From: Corallium rubrum
Taxonomy: Eukaryota > Cnidaria > Anthozoa > Scleralcyonacea > Coralliidae
DNA length: 64,000 nt
Direction of reading: 5' to 3'
Assembly: GCA_964035015.1 (NCBI GenBank)
Contig: OZ035997.1
Coordinates: forward strand, 29,011,567 to 29,075,566
Shown: positions 33,975-46,559 of the stretch, in pieces
Numbering within the stretch: the first letter of the stretch is position 1
Layout: each line of letters starts with the position of its first letter
Notes under the pieces: model-generated
The model's database searches: none
Told to the model about the DNA's origin: nothing
Seen by the model: only the letters and a program-made list of their open reading frames with translations
Program-made: the position numbers and the translations under genes

Positions 33975-35265
33975 AATGTTGTGCAATAGCCGTACAAGTC
34001 GTTACGGGTAGTATGTTGTTTTACGGGTCGTACGATCCGTATAAAGCCTCATTATATATTCAGTGTTAGCCTGTAAATATACTGTCTTTGGGAGGTGGGG
34101 GTGGGAGGTTATGGGTGGTAAGTGTGTGTAGGGGGGGGGGGGGTGTGCTTTGGCTGGGTGTTGGTGTTGGCGGGGATGTCTCGTAGAATATATATTGAGT
34201 GTCGGTAAGGTAGGCCACGAAAACGTTGTCGATCCGTACGAGCCGTTACGGGTCGTTACGAACCGTAAAAAGGGTCATTATATATTCAGTGTGTGTAAGG
34301 TAGGCCACGAAAATGTTTGCGTTTGAGAGAGATATTTTGGGTTTTGAAGGAGGCAATGATATATGATAATTGCCATTTGAGATATATATTTAGGGGTTTG
34401 AGGTTTTAAAAGAACGAGGCAATGATATATAATATTCTAGATTGCGTTTGAGAGAGATAGTTTAGGTTTTGAAGGAGTCAATGATATATAATTGCCATTT
34501 GAGATATATATTTAGGGGTTTGAGGTTTTAAAAGAACGAGGCAATGATATATGATATTCTAGATTGCGTTTGAGAGAGATAGTTTAGGTTTTGAAGGAGG
34601 CAATGATATATAATTGCCATTTGAGATATATATTTAGGGGTTTGAGGTTTTAAAAGAACGAGGCAATGATATATGATATTCTAGATTGCGTTTGAGAGAG
34701 ATATTTTGGGTATGATATATAATAATTGCCATTTGAGATATATATTTAGGGGTTTGAAGTTTTAAAAGAACGAGGCAATCATATATCATGTTGTAGATTG
34801 CGTTTGAGAGAGATATTCAGGGTTTTGAAGGAGGCAATGATATATGATAATTGCCATTTGAAATATATATTTAGGGGTTTCAGGTTTTGAAAGAGGAGGC
34901 AATGACATATGATAATTGGTATTGGAGAGACATACTTTAATAGCGTTGTGAAAGGAGGGAATGATGTATAATAATTGGGATTTGAGATAAATATTTAGCG
35001 GTTTGAGGTTTTGAAAGAACGAGGCGATGATATATGATAATTGTCATGGCATACTTAATATATAATGAGCCTTTATACGGATGGTACGAACGCGTAAAAG
35101 TAACATACGACCCGTAACGACTCGTACGGATCGACAACATTGTCGTGGCGTACGTTAACTACGTTTTCCGGTGAGGATGTGACGTGTTGAGGAAGTGAAA
35201 ACACGGTTCGTCATGAAGTATTAACGAGCCGTATACGACCCGTACGATTGGTGAGGGTGTCACTT
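33975..35265. mobile_element. TIR element built around a ~120-bp minisatellite
   Basis: Left part (33975-34310) has TTACGGGTCGTACGATCCGT, GTCGATCCGTACGAGCCGTT and TCATTATATATTCAGTGTG. The right part (35050-35265) has their reverse complements in mirror order (CTTAATATATAATGAGCC, CGTAACGACTCGTACGGATC, ACGACCCGTACG). The middle is a tandem array. Confidence 0.75.
34310..35050 (+). repeat. minisatellite, ~6 units of ~120 bp
   Basis: Each unit contains TTGCGTTTGAGAGAGATA, GAAGGAGGCAATGATATATG, TTGCCATTTGAGATATATAT and GTTTTAAAAGAACGAGG; later units diverge. Confidence 0.9.
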
Positions 35266-35309
35266 GGATTTTCAGGTGGAGTTAATTTGTAATGCACAAC
35301 ATGAGGCGT

Positions 35310-35815
35310 TTTGACGAACTGAAAATTGAGCTTACGGGTCGTCAATCAACCTTTAGTTGTGCGATGTCAGGATTGTTGTTCGATCTGGTGCATCTTGTAG
35401 TACGGAGTTGTGGAATTATATCTGGATTCAATTTTATTAGTCCACTTACAGATTTGAAAAAGAAGACAGTGTCTATAAGTACTCATGCCAGAGACTTAGA
35501 GGGAGAAGTTCCAACTTTACTAGCCTGTCTTGATATGACTCTGTGCAAGAGAACGGTAACTTTAGGATGTACTTAGAGGCACGAGTCTGGAGAAGTTCTG
35601 CATCTGTCGGATCAAATATTTCGACTGAGGGGCCCAAACTTGCGTTGCATAGCCGAGTTGTGATCTCACCAACGCAAGGTAGATTGTGCGCCTGACACGA
35701 GTACAGTGGGTGGATCTTATGTTGCGCCTGATAAACCCTGACAGTCTGTTTGACTTAACATATTGTTCCGTTACATCTTTAACATGAGTAAAAAAAGAAA
35801 CATGTTAATAATACT
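35310..35815 (-). pseudogene. CR1/L2-type LINE reverse transcriptase C-terminal remnant
   Basis: Minus frames read SFFTHVKDVTEQYV, LSGFIRRNIR, RRTIYLALVRSQLGYATQVW, then KYILKLPFSCTESYQDRL, LELLPLSLWHEYL and SVSGLIKLNPDIIPQLR. LVRSxLxYATxVW and RL.xLxLLPLxxxHxY are typical of the region after the RT domain in CR1-like LINEs. Several frameshifts. It abuts exon D of the CHY/RING gene. Confidence 0.8.
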
Positions 35816-35818
35816 TAC

Positions 35819-35901
35819 ATTCCACTTCGAATCATCTGAGTGGCACATTCTTTGTGGACTTTATGAGAACATGGTAGTATCTGACAACCAGTAAATGCAT
35901 C
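35819..35901 (-). CDS. CHY/RING gene exon D: RING middle
   Basis: Acceptor TTTTTTTTTCCAG, donor GTAAGT. Reads DAFTGCQILPCSHKVHKECA then TQMIRSG, giving the C, H, H and C ligands of a C3H2C3 RING. Compare LPCGHLLHRTC of RCHY1. It leaves two bases of an Ile codon. The loop before LPCSH is shorter than in vertebrate RCHY1. A 5.1 kb intron follows. Confidence 0.9.
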
Positions 35902-35928
35902 CTGGAAAAAAAAAGTCATTCATTCAAT

Positions 35929-36352
<424 letters not shown>

Positions 36353-36679
36353 GAAATTCATTACTAATTCATGAGTTTTGCAGCCAATCCAATTTCAGAA
36401 ATTACGTCACATGTTACCCCTGTAAACCCCATACAAACTGAAACCAATGATGCTAATTAGTTACAACCACTAGTGGATGTATACTCTTCTGATACAACCA
36501 CTAGTGCTTGTAACTAATTAGCAAATTAGCATCTCAATATCCCAAAGGGATTTTTACTATTTATTCATTTCACAAGTTGTTTACAACACTCGCGTCCTTG
36601 TTGTATTGAATATACAATCACTCGCCTTCGGCTCGTGATTGTATATTCAATACAACACAGCCGCTCGTGTTGTAAACAT

Positions 36680-36680
<1 letters not shown>
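36353..36680 (+). mobile_element. hairpin-ended MITE, plus-strand copy
   Basis: Starts TGAAATTCATTACTAATTCATG, has the palindrome CAACCACTAGTGGATG internally, and ends with a ~100-bp hairpin around CTCGCCTTCGGCTCGTG that closes with GTGTTGTAAACATT. Reverse-oriented copy at 43529-43855. Confidence 0.8.

Positions 36681-36681
<1 letters not shown>

Positions 36682-36752
<71 letters not shown>
36682..36752. repeat. (AT)n microsatellite
   Basis: About 35 units directly after the MITE. Confidence 0.95.
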
Positions 36753-36754
<2 letters not shown>

Positions 36755-38570
36755 CTGCAGTTTCTCAATTTTTACGAGATTTTGCATGTTACCAGTTAAA
36801 TGTAAACCTTGTAAGTAACCAAAAACAAACGAATCTTCTAAAATATTGTTAAGCACTTTCAATCTAACTGTTGAAGCAGTACTTGACATTCATAAAATAT
36901 AGTCATTTGGACTATTCAAAAGTTATATCCGTGTGTTTTTGTGCGTGTTTCTTGCAAATTGCCCCTGTCGTTACACCTACGCGCATGTAAAGTCGTTGAT
37001 CTTGCAAGCAAAAAATATCTTCGCCGTGCAAGAAGTAAGCGCACGAAACCCTTTAAAGTATTACGAAAACCAGTTTGGGAAGGTAACGTGAAAATTGGCA
37101 TGTGAATAGAACACACGTGTAGCATTCAGGAAAAAATTTTGTAGACCGAACAAAACTTTCAAAAAAGGTGATTGTCAATTCCGATCGTTTGCATCTACAT
37201 GCAGAATTCTCTTTAAATTTACCCCCAACATCCGTTGGAAAAACAGATTATGTGATTCGTTGTTTAAAAATTTGGGGTCATCAAAATTTTTTTCTAAATA
37301 AAATGCAAAAACTGTCATTATGTTCTCAACATTGCTTTGTTATGGTTGTCACACAACGCTATATCTTTTCAAATTTGTACTTATTTTTATTTTAAAATAC
37401 CCCATATGCTATACTTTCGTTGGATTTTAGAAACTGTAAATTAGTTCAAGCGTCAAAATCTTACGTTACCAGTTCCTGGGCTAAAAAAGTGTATCGAACT
37501 ACTTCAAGTTACCAACGAGAGTCGTTATAGTTTTATTCAGACAATTTTGATCTATTTTAAACTCTTTTATCCAGGCAAAAACAAAGAATTAAACATATTG
37601 TTGTAACATAAAAACCATTTGACCAGTGCAGAATGGTTATCGCAGTCAGGTCGATTTTAATTACAAATGACCCATTCAAAAAACAAAACAAAACGTGATA
37701 TCACTTAACAATTAGATTATGAGCTCATGGTGGAAACAAAAATCCTCCACTCCTCGGCGCGTCGCAAGTCCTGGTACTCATCTTCCTACTCGCTTATCTG
37801 TCGACGAATAGATAGCAAGTAAAGTAGTCGATAAGACTGCAGCATTTGCAATAGCATACTAGTAAGATTCTACTAAATTCCAATATTTATATAGCATTTG
37901 AGGTTATTTTTATTTTGGCAACACCAGCAGCCGAAGGGAAACGTGGACATAAATCGAGCAAACAAAAATATTTAGATAACACCACTGATAAGAAACATAA
38001 TGACTGCTTTGCAGACATGACTTTTTGTAAGATCGATTCACCTGCAGCAGCAGCAGTTTAAACTTAATAAAGAAATAATAACAATAACAATGCAAACTGG
38101 TTGATCACTACTTTCTTGCCTTTCTCCTTGATTGCGATAACTTCCAAAGTTGGTCACTGCTGCTTAGAATATCTTGAACATATAGTTATTTATTTAATGC
38201 ACCTGATTTGACACAAGTATACTTAAATCCTCTGTTCTGCTCTTTAAAAGATAAAAGCACTTCTCATTACCAACAAAACATAAAAAACTCGAGTTACACC
38301 TCAAAACAATTATACATCTTATTCCTAGGTAGCATTTTGAGTTGTGAATTGGTTACAAAGAACGAACGCTGCTATCGCCACATCTCCTTTAGTCCGAGAA
38401 GAGTGCTTTTAAATTTCTTAACATTTTTTCGTTTTGCGCCATAAAATGGAAATAAAATGTTTCTCACAGAATATTTTAGTGCAGAAAGAATATTTTTTTC
38501 ACAATTACGTAAAAGAATACGGTTTTTTATGCACAGCAACGACTCATCGTTCTTCAACCCAATGTCACAC
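36753..38570. other. intron 3 sequence of the CHY/RING gene, no element recognised
   Basis: AT-rich, no coherent ORF in either strand and no TIRs noticed. Confidence 0.45.
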
Positions 38571-38579
38571 GGAAGGTGT

Positions 38580-39330
38580 ACAGGGTGTCCCCCAAAAAAT
38601 GCCCCCCATCCATTGGTGAGGTGCACTTTTAATTATGGTACAAGAAGTAAATCTTTTACATCACGCCGAAAGCCCATCCCTCTTTTGTTGTCTGAAAATT
38701 TCAGAGCTAAGTAGTCATCTATACTCGCTTCCTGTAGTCATTTAAGGAGGCAACATCAAAATTTGAACTCGTCCAAATTATGTATGCTACGTCAAGATTT
38801 GGAAATCTTCCCCTAAAGTCTTCCCTTGTCCTTGTTAGGCTTCTCATGATAGGAAAGTACCACGAATGCTCTTTCTTCGGGAGTAAATTGTTGTGCAACC
38901 ACCTTAAGACGGATGAAGTAAAGTGCACTTCTGCCTACATGGCAAACATGTGCATGGAACTCTCATGAGCCTTGTTATTACCCCAAGGAACCTCACATGA
39001 TTTGATGCCGCATTGCTTCATTTGGAATCAAACTTTATTCTCCTGTGGTCAGTTTTCACATGCATATGTATTCAAACTTGTATTCCGCACTCAAACAAAG
39101 CTGTGGCCAAAAAACGGGATGGACGACATTGGTTTGGGACACCCTGTACTTTTCCAAATTTGTAGGTAGCATAGATAATTTGCATAATTAGGACAAGTTC
39201 AAATTTTGATGTAGCCTCTTTAAATGACTCATGGGCTTCCGGCGTGATATAAAAATTTACTTCTTGTACCCAAATTAAAGATGCAATACAAAAACGGATG
39301 GGGGGCTTTTTTTTGGAGACACCCTGTATA
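38580..39330. mobile_element. Tc1/mariner-type MITE, TACAGGGTGTCCC ends
   Basis: TACAGGGTGTCCCCCAAAAA at 38579 and GGAGACACCCTGTA at ~39317-39331 are inverted; TA at each end fits a Tc1/mariner target duplication. Arms continue (CACGCCGAAAGCCCAT against ATGGGCTTCCGGCGTGA). A further TTTGGGACACCCTGTA at ~39137 suggests a nested or rearranged copy. No transposase. It lies in intron 3 near exon C. Confidence 0.75.
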
Positions 39331-39343
39331 GGGGTAAACTTAC

Positions 39344-39464
39344 CTCCAGACAGATGCAACATTCATCATGTGCTGATCCAGCTCGACATTTGTGATTTCC
39401 TCTGAGTTGAACATCAAGACAGACCCCACACACATCGCAATGGAAAGAGCGGTTTTGATGAATC
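39344..39464 (-). CDS. CHY/RING gene exon C: CTCHY finger end and RING start
   Basis: Acceptor TTTTATTTTAG, donor GTAAGT. Reads IHQNRSFHCDVCGVCLDVQL then RGNHKCRAGSAHDECCICLE. The C-C-I-C-L-E motif is the first zinc pair of the RING. One nucleotide completes Arg from exon B; ends in phase 0. A mariner-type MITE ends 14 bp downstream of the donor. Confidence 0.9.
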
Positions 39465-39534
39465 CTAAAATAAAATTATACGGTTAAATGCATGTAAAGA
39501 AAAAGTGCTGTGCGGTAAAGAGAAATTTACTACA

Positions 39535-39685
39535 CACAAATCCATCCATACACCCACATATGCACCAACGCACACACCTACCCTTCCACCCACTCATTCA
39601 CTCGTTCATCCATCCATTCGTCTGTCCATCCGTCAGCCCGTCCGTCCGTCCGTCCATCCATCCAGCCGTCCGTCTAGTCATCCTG
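39535..39685 (+). repeat. degenerate (CCAT/CCGT) tetranucleotide repeat
   Basis: CATCCATACACCCAC through CCGTCCGTCCGTCCATCC; intron 2 of the CHY/RING gene. Confidence 0.8.
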
Positions 39686-39940
39686 GTATAAACAATACAC
39701 CCTCCAAAAGTCATATGTTGTTGCTTTATTACAGTACATTATTAGTTTATTTTTACTTATTATCAGTTGGTATCAGTCCACAAAGGATTTTGAGCTGCGT
39801 TCTATAAACGTTCATTTTATGTTTTCATTCCCAAAAGTCAAGTCACATTCCCAAAAGTCAAGTCACTAGTTAAACGTCTGTCAGATATTTTAGTGCAGAA
39901 ACTTCTTATTCGGTTATTAAGTTACTAAAATAGTTCTCAC

Positions 39941-40068
39941 CTGCAAATACCGCATTTTTCACAGTGATATGGGTGGTCATCCGTACCAGTAAGGTGTTTG
40001 CAGATCGAGCAGAAATATTTGGCATGTTTCGCTTTGCAATTAACGCAAAACTGAGATCCTTCACCGAA
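39941..40068 (-). CDS. CHY/RING gene exon B: CTCHY-type finger, first part
   Basis: Acceptor CTTTTTTACAG, donor GTGAGA. Reads FGEGSQFCVNCKAKHAKYFC then SICKHLTGTDDHPYHCEKCG and IC, with regularly spaced C-x2-C pairs. Compare the FGEYYC...YHCENCGICR segment known from RCHY1. Phase 0 in; two bases of an Arg codon carried to exon C. Confidence 0.85.
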
Positions 40069-40290
40069 CTGTAAAAAAGCGTAAGCAATGGTAGTAAATT
40101 ATTGAAAACACTCACCGCTATTGGTGTGTATTGTGCCACGTGATCTATTGACAGACAAGGAATATATGACGAAATACCAATGAGTAACAATGGATATAAC
40201 CCAGCGACCGAAAGACTTTGTTGAAGCTTAATCGCTATCCTCAATTATAAGAGAACCTTTCCTGAGAAGGTCCTCGTCGTCAGTTGCGCG

Positions 40291-40641
40291 CAGGGACGTA
40301 GCCAGGATTTTGAAAGGGGGGAGTCGGAATCAAAGTAAATTTTTAGGGGGGTCCGGAGGCATGGTCCCCCGAGAAATTTTGAAATCGAGAGTCGCTGAAA
40401 TGCCATTTCCTGGCTTTTGGGGGAAGATTTTACAGACTCTAAAGGTTAACAAACGTCATATAAAATACTCCAAACACGCAAACGTCACATAGATACTCAA
40501 AATGCATACACTCAGTAGATTCAATACACTGTTTACAGTTTATTTCCTGACACAATTCATATTGCATCAGTTTTTTAGTTACATGTCTGTTGTTTTATAT
40601 CAAAAGGCGGCTCCCCCAGCTCCCCACTGGCTACGTCCCTG
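40291..40641. mobile_element. hAT-type MITE, 351 bp, with perfect 8-bp TSD
   Basis: TIR CAGGGACGTAGCCAG at the left and CTGGCTACGTCCCTG-like at the right. GTTGCGCG occurs immediately on both sides (40283-40290 and 40642-40649). No ORF. It sits in intron 1 of the visible CHY/RING gene, inverted relative to the copy at 55752. Confidence 0.92.
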
Positions 40642-41752
40642 GTTGCGCGAAACATCGCCGAGTGCGGAGCTCCTAATAAGGAAAATTCAAAACGGCAAAA
40701 GCGATTGGGTTTTACACTTTTAAATCCCTCTTCATCGCAATATCCAACGATATTATATGCTGTCAAGCTATCAAAGTAATTTACATCCACTGACTGGTAT
40801 ATATAATCCCTAAAATCTTATCAGAACAGATAGTAAACTTTATTTCAGTGTTAGCATATTTTGACGCTTCTCTATAGCGCGTCTCGCCCAGAATCTATTT
40901 ATTAAACTTATGAATATTCAGTTTCAAGCAGGAATATTAAAAAAGAAGGGCAAATGACTTTGTAAGAATTAACAGTTGAGTAATTACGATTTTGCTTTGT
41001 TGTCCCAGTTTGTTTAATCAACTCGATAAAATCGTTGATTGTTGGTGTGCACAACAACTGTTGCCCGCAAAATTTAAAAATAATCGAATGTCAAACTGTT
41101 AAAAGTACCGTCAAGTCCGTTCTGCGCATGTACGAAATTAATATTTACATCTTTATTTACAAAAATATATACTGATACTTTCCTTATTCAAGATTGTAAG
41201 CTTTTCTTGCTTCTTCTTCATTACTTGTACTCAAAACAAAACATTTTCAGAAGAAACAGAAGAAATCCGAAGAGATATCCTCGCCGAATTGCTTAGTTTT
41301 CTGCCTAGCTACTTCATGTAATTATCAGCGAATGTCATGTTTGAGGGCCCTCCAAAACAAAGATGGCCGATCATGCGCAGAACAGACTGAACAGCACTTT
41401 TAAACTTTATACGTGAACTATGTTAAAAGATTTTCCAAGAACTTTTTTTTTAAGAAACTCGAGTGTACAAAAACAAGAAATGTATTTGTATTGCAAGATT
41501 CAAAGACACTGATTTAGATTGCAGCGAGGTAACGAAATGCCCACTATTTTGTTTTTCGTCGGAAAGCTCTCGGAACACGCTCGTGCCTTTTAAAGTCAAG
41601 ATGACGTAAATTATTAGTAGCATAACTAGAAGAAAATTCCACGACATTCAAAGACCTTTGTTCATTTTAAGGATTTTCCAGGCCTGGAATTATTTCAAGG
41701 AATTTATTTCTCCCTGGACTTAAATAATTAGCGTACATGCAATTATACATAC

Positions 41753-42138
41753 CTCCTGTTCAGTTTTACAATTCACGCATTTGATAAACTTCGTATCACG
41801 GGATTTCAGTTTCTTCTGACCACAATTACTTTCGTTGTTATGGCAACGATGACATGGCCAGTATTTGTCACAGCAATCAAACTTCACGTGACAACGTCTC
41901 TTGTAGTGACTGCATAACCATTGACTATCATCGTCATCATCGGAGTCATCGTCAGGGGCCCGGCGATTAGAATTCTGGTTTCTTGGTGAGTCAGAGCGTT
42001 CAAACTTGGACAATTTGTTCCCATTGCTGCCCATATCAACAGGAGATTTGCGGACATGACTGGAGTTGGAGCGCACCGGAAATGTTTGGTTGGTTCCATT
42101 GGTAGGTCGCATACTACTTTCTGCTTCTTTGCGTCCAC
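41753..42138 (-). CDS. CHY/RING gene exon A: acidic linker and CHY zinc finger
   Basis: Flanked by acceptor CACAAAATAG and donor GTATGT. It reads GRKEAESSM, a Ser/Asn-rich stretch, an acidic run (DDDSDDDDD), then QWLCSHYKRRC, FDCCDKYWPCHRCHNNESNC and KCVNCKTEQE. C-x-H-Y, the CC pair and C-x2-C-H are the CHY-type zinc-finger ligands. The histidine that usually follows is replaced by an N-C-G context, so one ligand may differ. Enters in phase 2, leaves in phase 0. Confidence 0.8.
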
Positions 42139-42277
42139 CTATTTTGTGAATAAAAGAACAAAGACAAGAAAAAACCCCACCTGGTTATATTCCTCGTTTT
42201 TCGCTACAGGCAACGCATTGACTGCCATTGGTTTATAGTCACCTGGCGTTAGACAAATCAAATACGTACAGTACATA

Positions 42278-42648
42278 CATACATACATACATACATACAT
42301 ACATACATACATACATACATACATACATACATACATACATACATACATACATACATACTGTACTGTCTGTACATACGTACGTACGTACATACATACATAC
42401 ATACATACATACATACATACATACATACATACATACATACATACATACATACATACATACATACATACATACATACATACATACATACATACATACATAC
42501 ATACATACATACATACATACATACATACATACATACATACATACATACATACATACATACATACATACATACATACATACATACATACATACATACATAC
42601 ATACATACATACATACATACATACATACATACATACATACATACATAC
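42278..42648. repeat. (CATA)n microsatellite, ~370 bp
   Basis: Nearly pure (ACAT)n, broken once at 42357-42390 by CTGTACTGTCTGTACATACG. Long YVCM/HTYI frames are artefacts. Confidence 0.97.
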
Positions 42649-42649
42649 A

Positions 42650-43528
42650 GACCATTGGATTCATAGAGTAGCAAACAGATTGCTAATATCTCCGAACATT
42701 ATAAACGTATAAACGTTAAAGATTACAAGAATTAAAGAATGGTCTGGTTTGGGACGGGGTAAATCATAGTTTTCACAATGAATTCGGACAACAGCCAGAT
42801 GTACTTTTTAATATTTTTTTGTCTATATTACATGTGCTTTTTCTACACACTACTTGGTGTAGTCAAATTATTGTGTCGCCTATTGACATATCTAACACTC
42901 TCCCCTGCTACTTTGATGTCGCCTCCGAGACTTGGAATTTCTTTTTATATACAACTTTATGGGTTGTGCAATTTTTTTAAATTTGTTCAACAAAATTCTC
43001 ACAAAACTCCGTCCTTTTTATTACTATATTGCTGCAGCGTTATACCGACATCCTTATCCTGGGTGTGTGTATGGTACTTCAAGTTACTTTACGTGTTTAA
43101 CGTTTAACCCTTTAGCCCCTAAATAAATTTGACAAACAATTCAAAATGATTTGCTTACGTTTACGTTGCGAGTAAGTTTCCTAAAAATGAATGGTGACAT
43201 TTAAAACAAGCCTTTTCTAGTGCAAAATTTAACGTAGACTCCAATCATGTCTACGATCTGACGTTCCAGGTCGTTTCGACCCCTTTCGAAGACAAAGAGT
43301 TAAAGTTATTACAAACTTGCATGTTGTTCTATAACAGAACAATATCACTATCCGTCTCTTTTTTTTAGTGTTTTTTTTTTATTTAAAGTAATGTTTTAAA
43401 CAAAACTTGGGTCACAATCTTCTTTATCTTCAAAATACATTTAATCTTCAAAATACATTCCCTGTGTTAGTATCACGTGATAGCTACCGCACGAGGGGCG
43501 TTGATATATTCTTGCGAGTGTACAAGTA
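42650..43528. other. no gene recognised; expected site of the 5' exon of the CHY/RING gene
   Basis: A plus ORF (42778-43107) has no family resemblance. No CHY gene start was found, although one may lie here or further right. Confidence 0.4.
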
Positions 43529-43855
43529 ATGTTTACAACACGAGCGGCCGTGTTGTATTGAATATACAATCACGAGCCGAAGGCGAGTGATCGTATATTC
43601 AATACAACAAGGACGCGAGTGTTGTAAACAACTTGTGAAATGAATAAATAGTAAAAATCCCTTTGGGATATTGAGATGCTAATTAGTTACAAGCACTAGT
43701 GGTTGTATCAGAAGAGTATACATCCACTAGTGGTTGTAACTAATTAGCATCATTGCTTTTAGTTTGTATGGGGTTTACAGGGGTATACATGTGATGTAAT
43801 TTCTGAAATTGGATTGGCTGCAAAACTCATGAATTAGTAATGAATTTCACAAGGG
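43529..43855 (-). mobile_element. hairpin-ended MITE, minus-strand copy
   Basis: Reverse complement of 36353-36680 with few changes. Begins AATGTTTACAACACGAGCGG, core CGAGCCGAAGGCGAG, ends CATGAATTAGTAATGAATTTC. ACAAG occurs on both sides, a possible 5-bp target duplication. Confidence 0.8.
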
Positions 43856-43929
43856 CGGAGAGTTTTAAACTAAATAAACACTAAAAGACACTACAGCGTG
43901 TCCGCCGCGTCTTCAACATTTAGGTAGTT

Positions 43930-44644
43930 CTCATCAGTGTTGTTCATGCGAACTTCGGCGTTTAGACGGTTCTCCACTAACTCTTTGTTGTTTTCGGAAA
44001 AAGGTCTGATTGTCATTAATCAATGCTGTAGGGACGAATGATGGAAGTTCATCGTTTTCTTCGTCTTCATCTACTTGACATTCGTTGTTCTGAGCTGTAT
44101 CTTCTCTCTCGATCCTTTCTTCTTTTCCTCGATTTGTGCCAGCTTTCGTCGCAAAACAGGACCAGTCAGAAGTTCGGTTGCGATGGAAATAGTTGCAAGT
44201 GGTTTTTATTTTATGTATCCGCAAACATTCTGTACGTAATGTGCGATGTCGGACTGCATCCGAGACCAGTATACTCTTGCTCGTGTGCTAAGTCGAAAAG
44301 TCTTTCGTGACCAAGGTGTCCCATGTTGTTACGAAGATCTTTTATAAACATGAGTCCGTGACCAGACCACTTGCTCTGTTTCCAACTATGCGGTACAGCA
44401 AACCATCCTTCACCCTCAGTTTCCTCTATTCGTGCAGCAATTGTTTCACAGCTATTGGTTCCAATTGTCTTGCTGGTGACGAAAGAGTGTTTCCATCCTG
44501 TTTTAGCTGGATAACTCGCTGGATTATGGGATCATTTCGTTGGGCTTGGATGAGATCAATTGTGCCGATTTGCTTGTTGGTTTTCTTGGTGTTACGAATA
44601 GCAAGTCAGGTGGTCAGTGAGTGCGCTAATCCAGGGAGCATTAC
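43930..44644 (-). pseudogene. pol: gypsy-B integrase N-terminal region (left half of split element)
   Basis: Minus frames read KQIGTIDLIQAQRNDPIIQR, VKQLLHE, LRVKDGLLYRIV, then LRNNMGHLGHERLFDLA (H-x3-H-type zinc motif) and YWSRMQSDIAHYVQNVCGYI. This is the tether and HHCC domain of a gypsy integrase. Frameshifts and a stop at the second Cys region. It breaks off at 44644 where the inverted-array insertion starts. Confidence 0.8.
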
Positions 44645-44679
44645 GTTTGTATGGTGGCCTATAGGGGACAGCTATTTTT

Positions 44680-45850
44680 ATATTAGTTGCTGCAATTTTA
44701 TATTGCGTTGCTGCTGTGCAATTTTATATTTCGCTGCTGCAATTTTATATCGCGTTGCTGCAATTTCATATTTCGTTGCTTCAATTTCATATTTCGTTCC
44801 TGCAATTTTATATCGCGTTGCTGCAATTTTATATCGCGTTGCTGCAATTTTATATTTCGTTGCTGCAATTTTATATCGCGTTGCTGCAATTTTATATTTC
44901 GTTGCTTCAATTTTATATTGCGTTGCTTCAATTTCATATTTCGTTGCTGCAATTTTATATTTCGTTGCTGCAATTTTATATCGCGTTGCTGCAATTTCAT
45001 ATTTCGTTGCTGCAATTTTATATCGCGTTGCTGCAATTTCATATTTCGTTGCTTCAATTTTATATTTCGTTGCTGCAATTTTATATTTCGTTGCTGCAAT
45101 TTTATATTGCGTTGCTGCAATTTTATATTTCGTTGCTGCAATTTTATATCGTGTTGCTGCAATTTCATATTTCGTTGCTGCAATTTTATATTGCGTTGCT
45201 GCAATTTTATATTTCGTTGCTGCAATTTTATATCGTGTTGCTGCAATTTCATATTTCGTTGCTGCAATTTTATATTGCGTTGCTACAATTTTATATTTCG
45301 TTGCTGCAATTTTATATTGCGTTGCTGCAATTTTATATTGCGTTGCTGCAATTTTATATTTCGTTGCTGCAATTTTATATTGCGTTGCTGCAATTTTATA
45401 TTTCGTTGCTGCAATTTTATATCGCGTTGCTGCAATTTCATATTTCGTTGCTGCAATTTTACATTGCATTGCTGAAATTTTAAATTGCGTTGCTGCAATT
45501 TCATATTTCGTTGCTGCAATTTTATAGTTCGTTGCTGCAATTTTATATCGCGTTGCTGCAATTTCATATTTCGTTGCTGCAATTTTATATTGCGTTGCTG
45601 CAGTTTCATATTGCGTTGTTGCAATTTTATATTTCGTTGCTACAATTTTATATTTCGTTGCTGCTGAGTAATATATATTTCGCTGCTGCAATTTTACATT
45701 GCATTGCTGCAATTTTACATTGCAGTGCTGCAATTTTACATTGCAGTGCTGCAATTTTAAATTGCGTTGCTACAATTTTATATTTCGTTGCTGCAATTTT
45801 ATATTTCGTTGCTTTTATATTTCGTTACTGCTGTGCAATTTTATATTTCG
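44680..45850 (+). repeat. 21-bp minisatellite, left array (~55 units)
   Basis: Unit TTGCTGCAATTTTATATTTCG, with TTTCG/CGCG/TGCG variants. Because 21 is a multiple of 3, all frames stay open and give 7-residue repeats, which are artefacts. Confidence 0.97.
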
Positions 45851-45954
45851 TTTTGTATTTACTTATTTAACATCATGCGTAGAGGAGTCGATAGGATTTC
45901 AGACGAGTGATTACATATAAATATATTGTGTTTCTATTCTGCTTTTGTCAAGAG

Positions 45955-46155
45955 TTGTTGAGATCCGATGGACGGATCGACGGTCAAAAGGAGTATTGCA
46001 CCTCCTTCTGTGCCTTTGTACCAAAAGTCTGGAAAAATTTTGATCGCTCTTCTTTTTTCCGTGCACAATTGGTAATGAATGACGTACCTCTAGTTGTATT
46101 TCCCACACTAGTACAAGTGAAGGTACCACCACCAAAAGATCCCTTGTTTCTGTAA
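45955..46155 (+). other. possible exon, unassigned
   Basis: Between an AG after a pyrimidine-rich run and a good donor (TTTCT|GTAAGT at ~46153) lies an open frame: SDGRIDGQKEYC, FVPKVWKNFDRSSFFRAQLV, PPPKDPLFL. No family recognised and no partner exon; may be chance. Confidence 0.2.
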
Positions 46156-46559
46156 GTTCTTTCTCACAAATCATGTTTCATCACATTTTCGCCTCGATAT
46201 TAAAGTTCCGCTCCCAAAATGGTCCCCGCCCCCAAGCTATCACTTTTTTTCAAAGTCGCCTATTTCGCTCTTAGAGTCAATGCCCGCAAGCTAAATAGCA
46301 GTGTGTCAGCGGCCCGAAAAATACAGAGCACTATCTATTAACACCTACGTACATTCTATATTACATTCTATACTACTTATATTACCGTGGAAGATTAGTA
46401 ATGTTGTTACTTGGATTCAGATCAAGATAACACGAGCTGATCTTTATCCTTGATCTGACCACCAAATTGACGCTTACTCTGTTGAAGCATCACCTTTCCA
46501 AGTAACAAAACGAAAAAACTCTAAAGACCTGACCCTAACACTAATCAGCAATCTGGCTT

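Noticed and set aside
42139-42674. YVCM/HTYI repeat proteins
   Set aside because: Translation of (CATA)n.
44307-45870. Proteins of 180-406 aa with 7-residue repeats (IAATKYK, FYISLLQ)
   Set aside because: A 21-bp minisatellite keeps all frames open; six overlapping versions exist on both strands.
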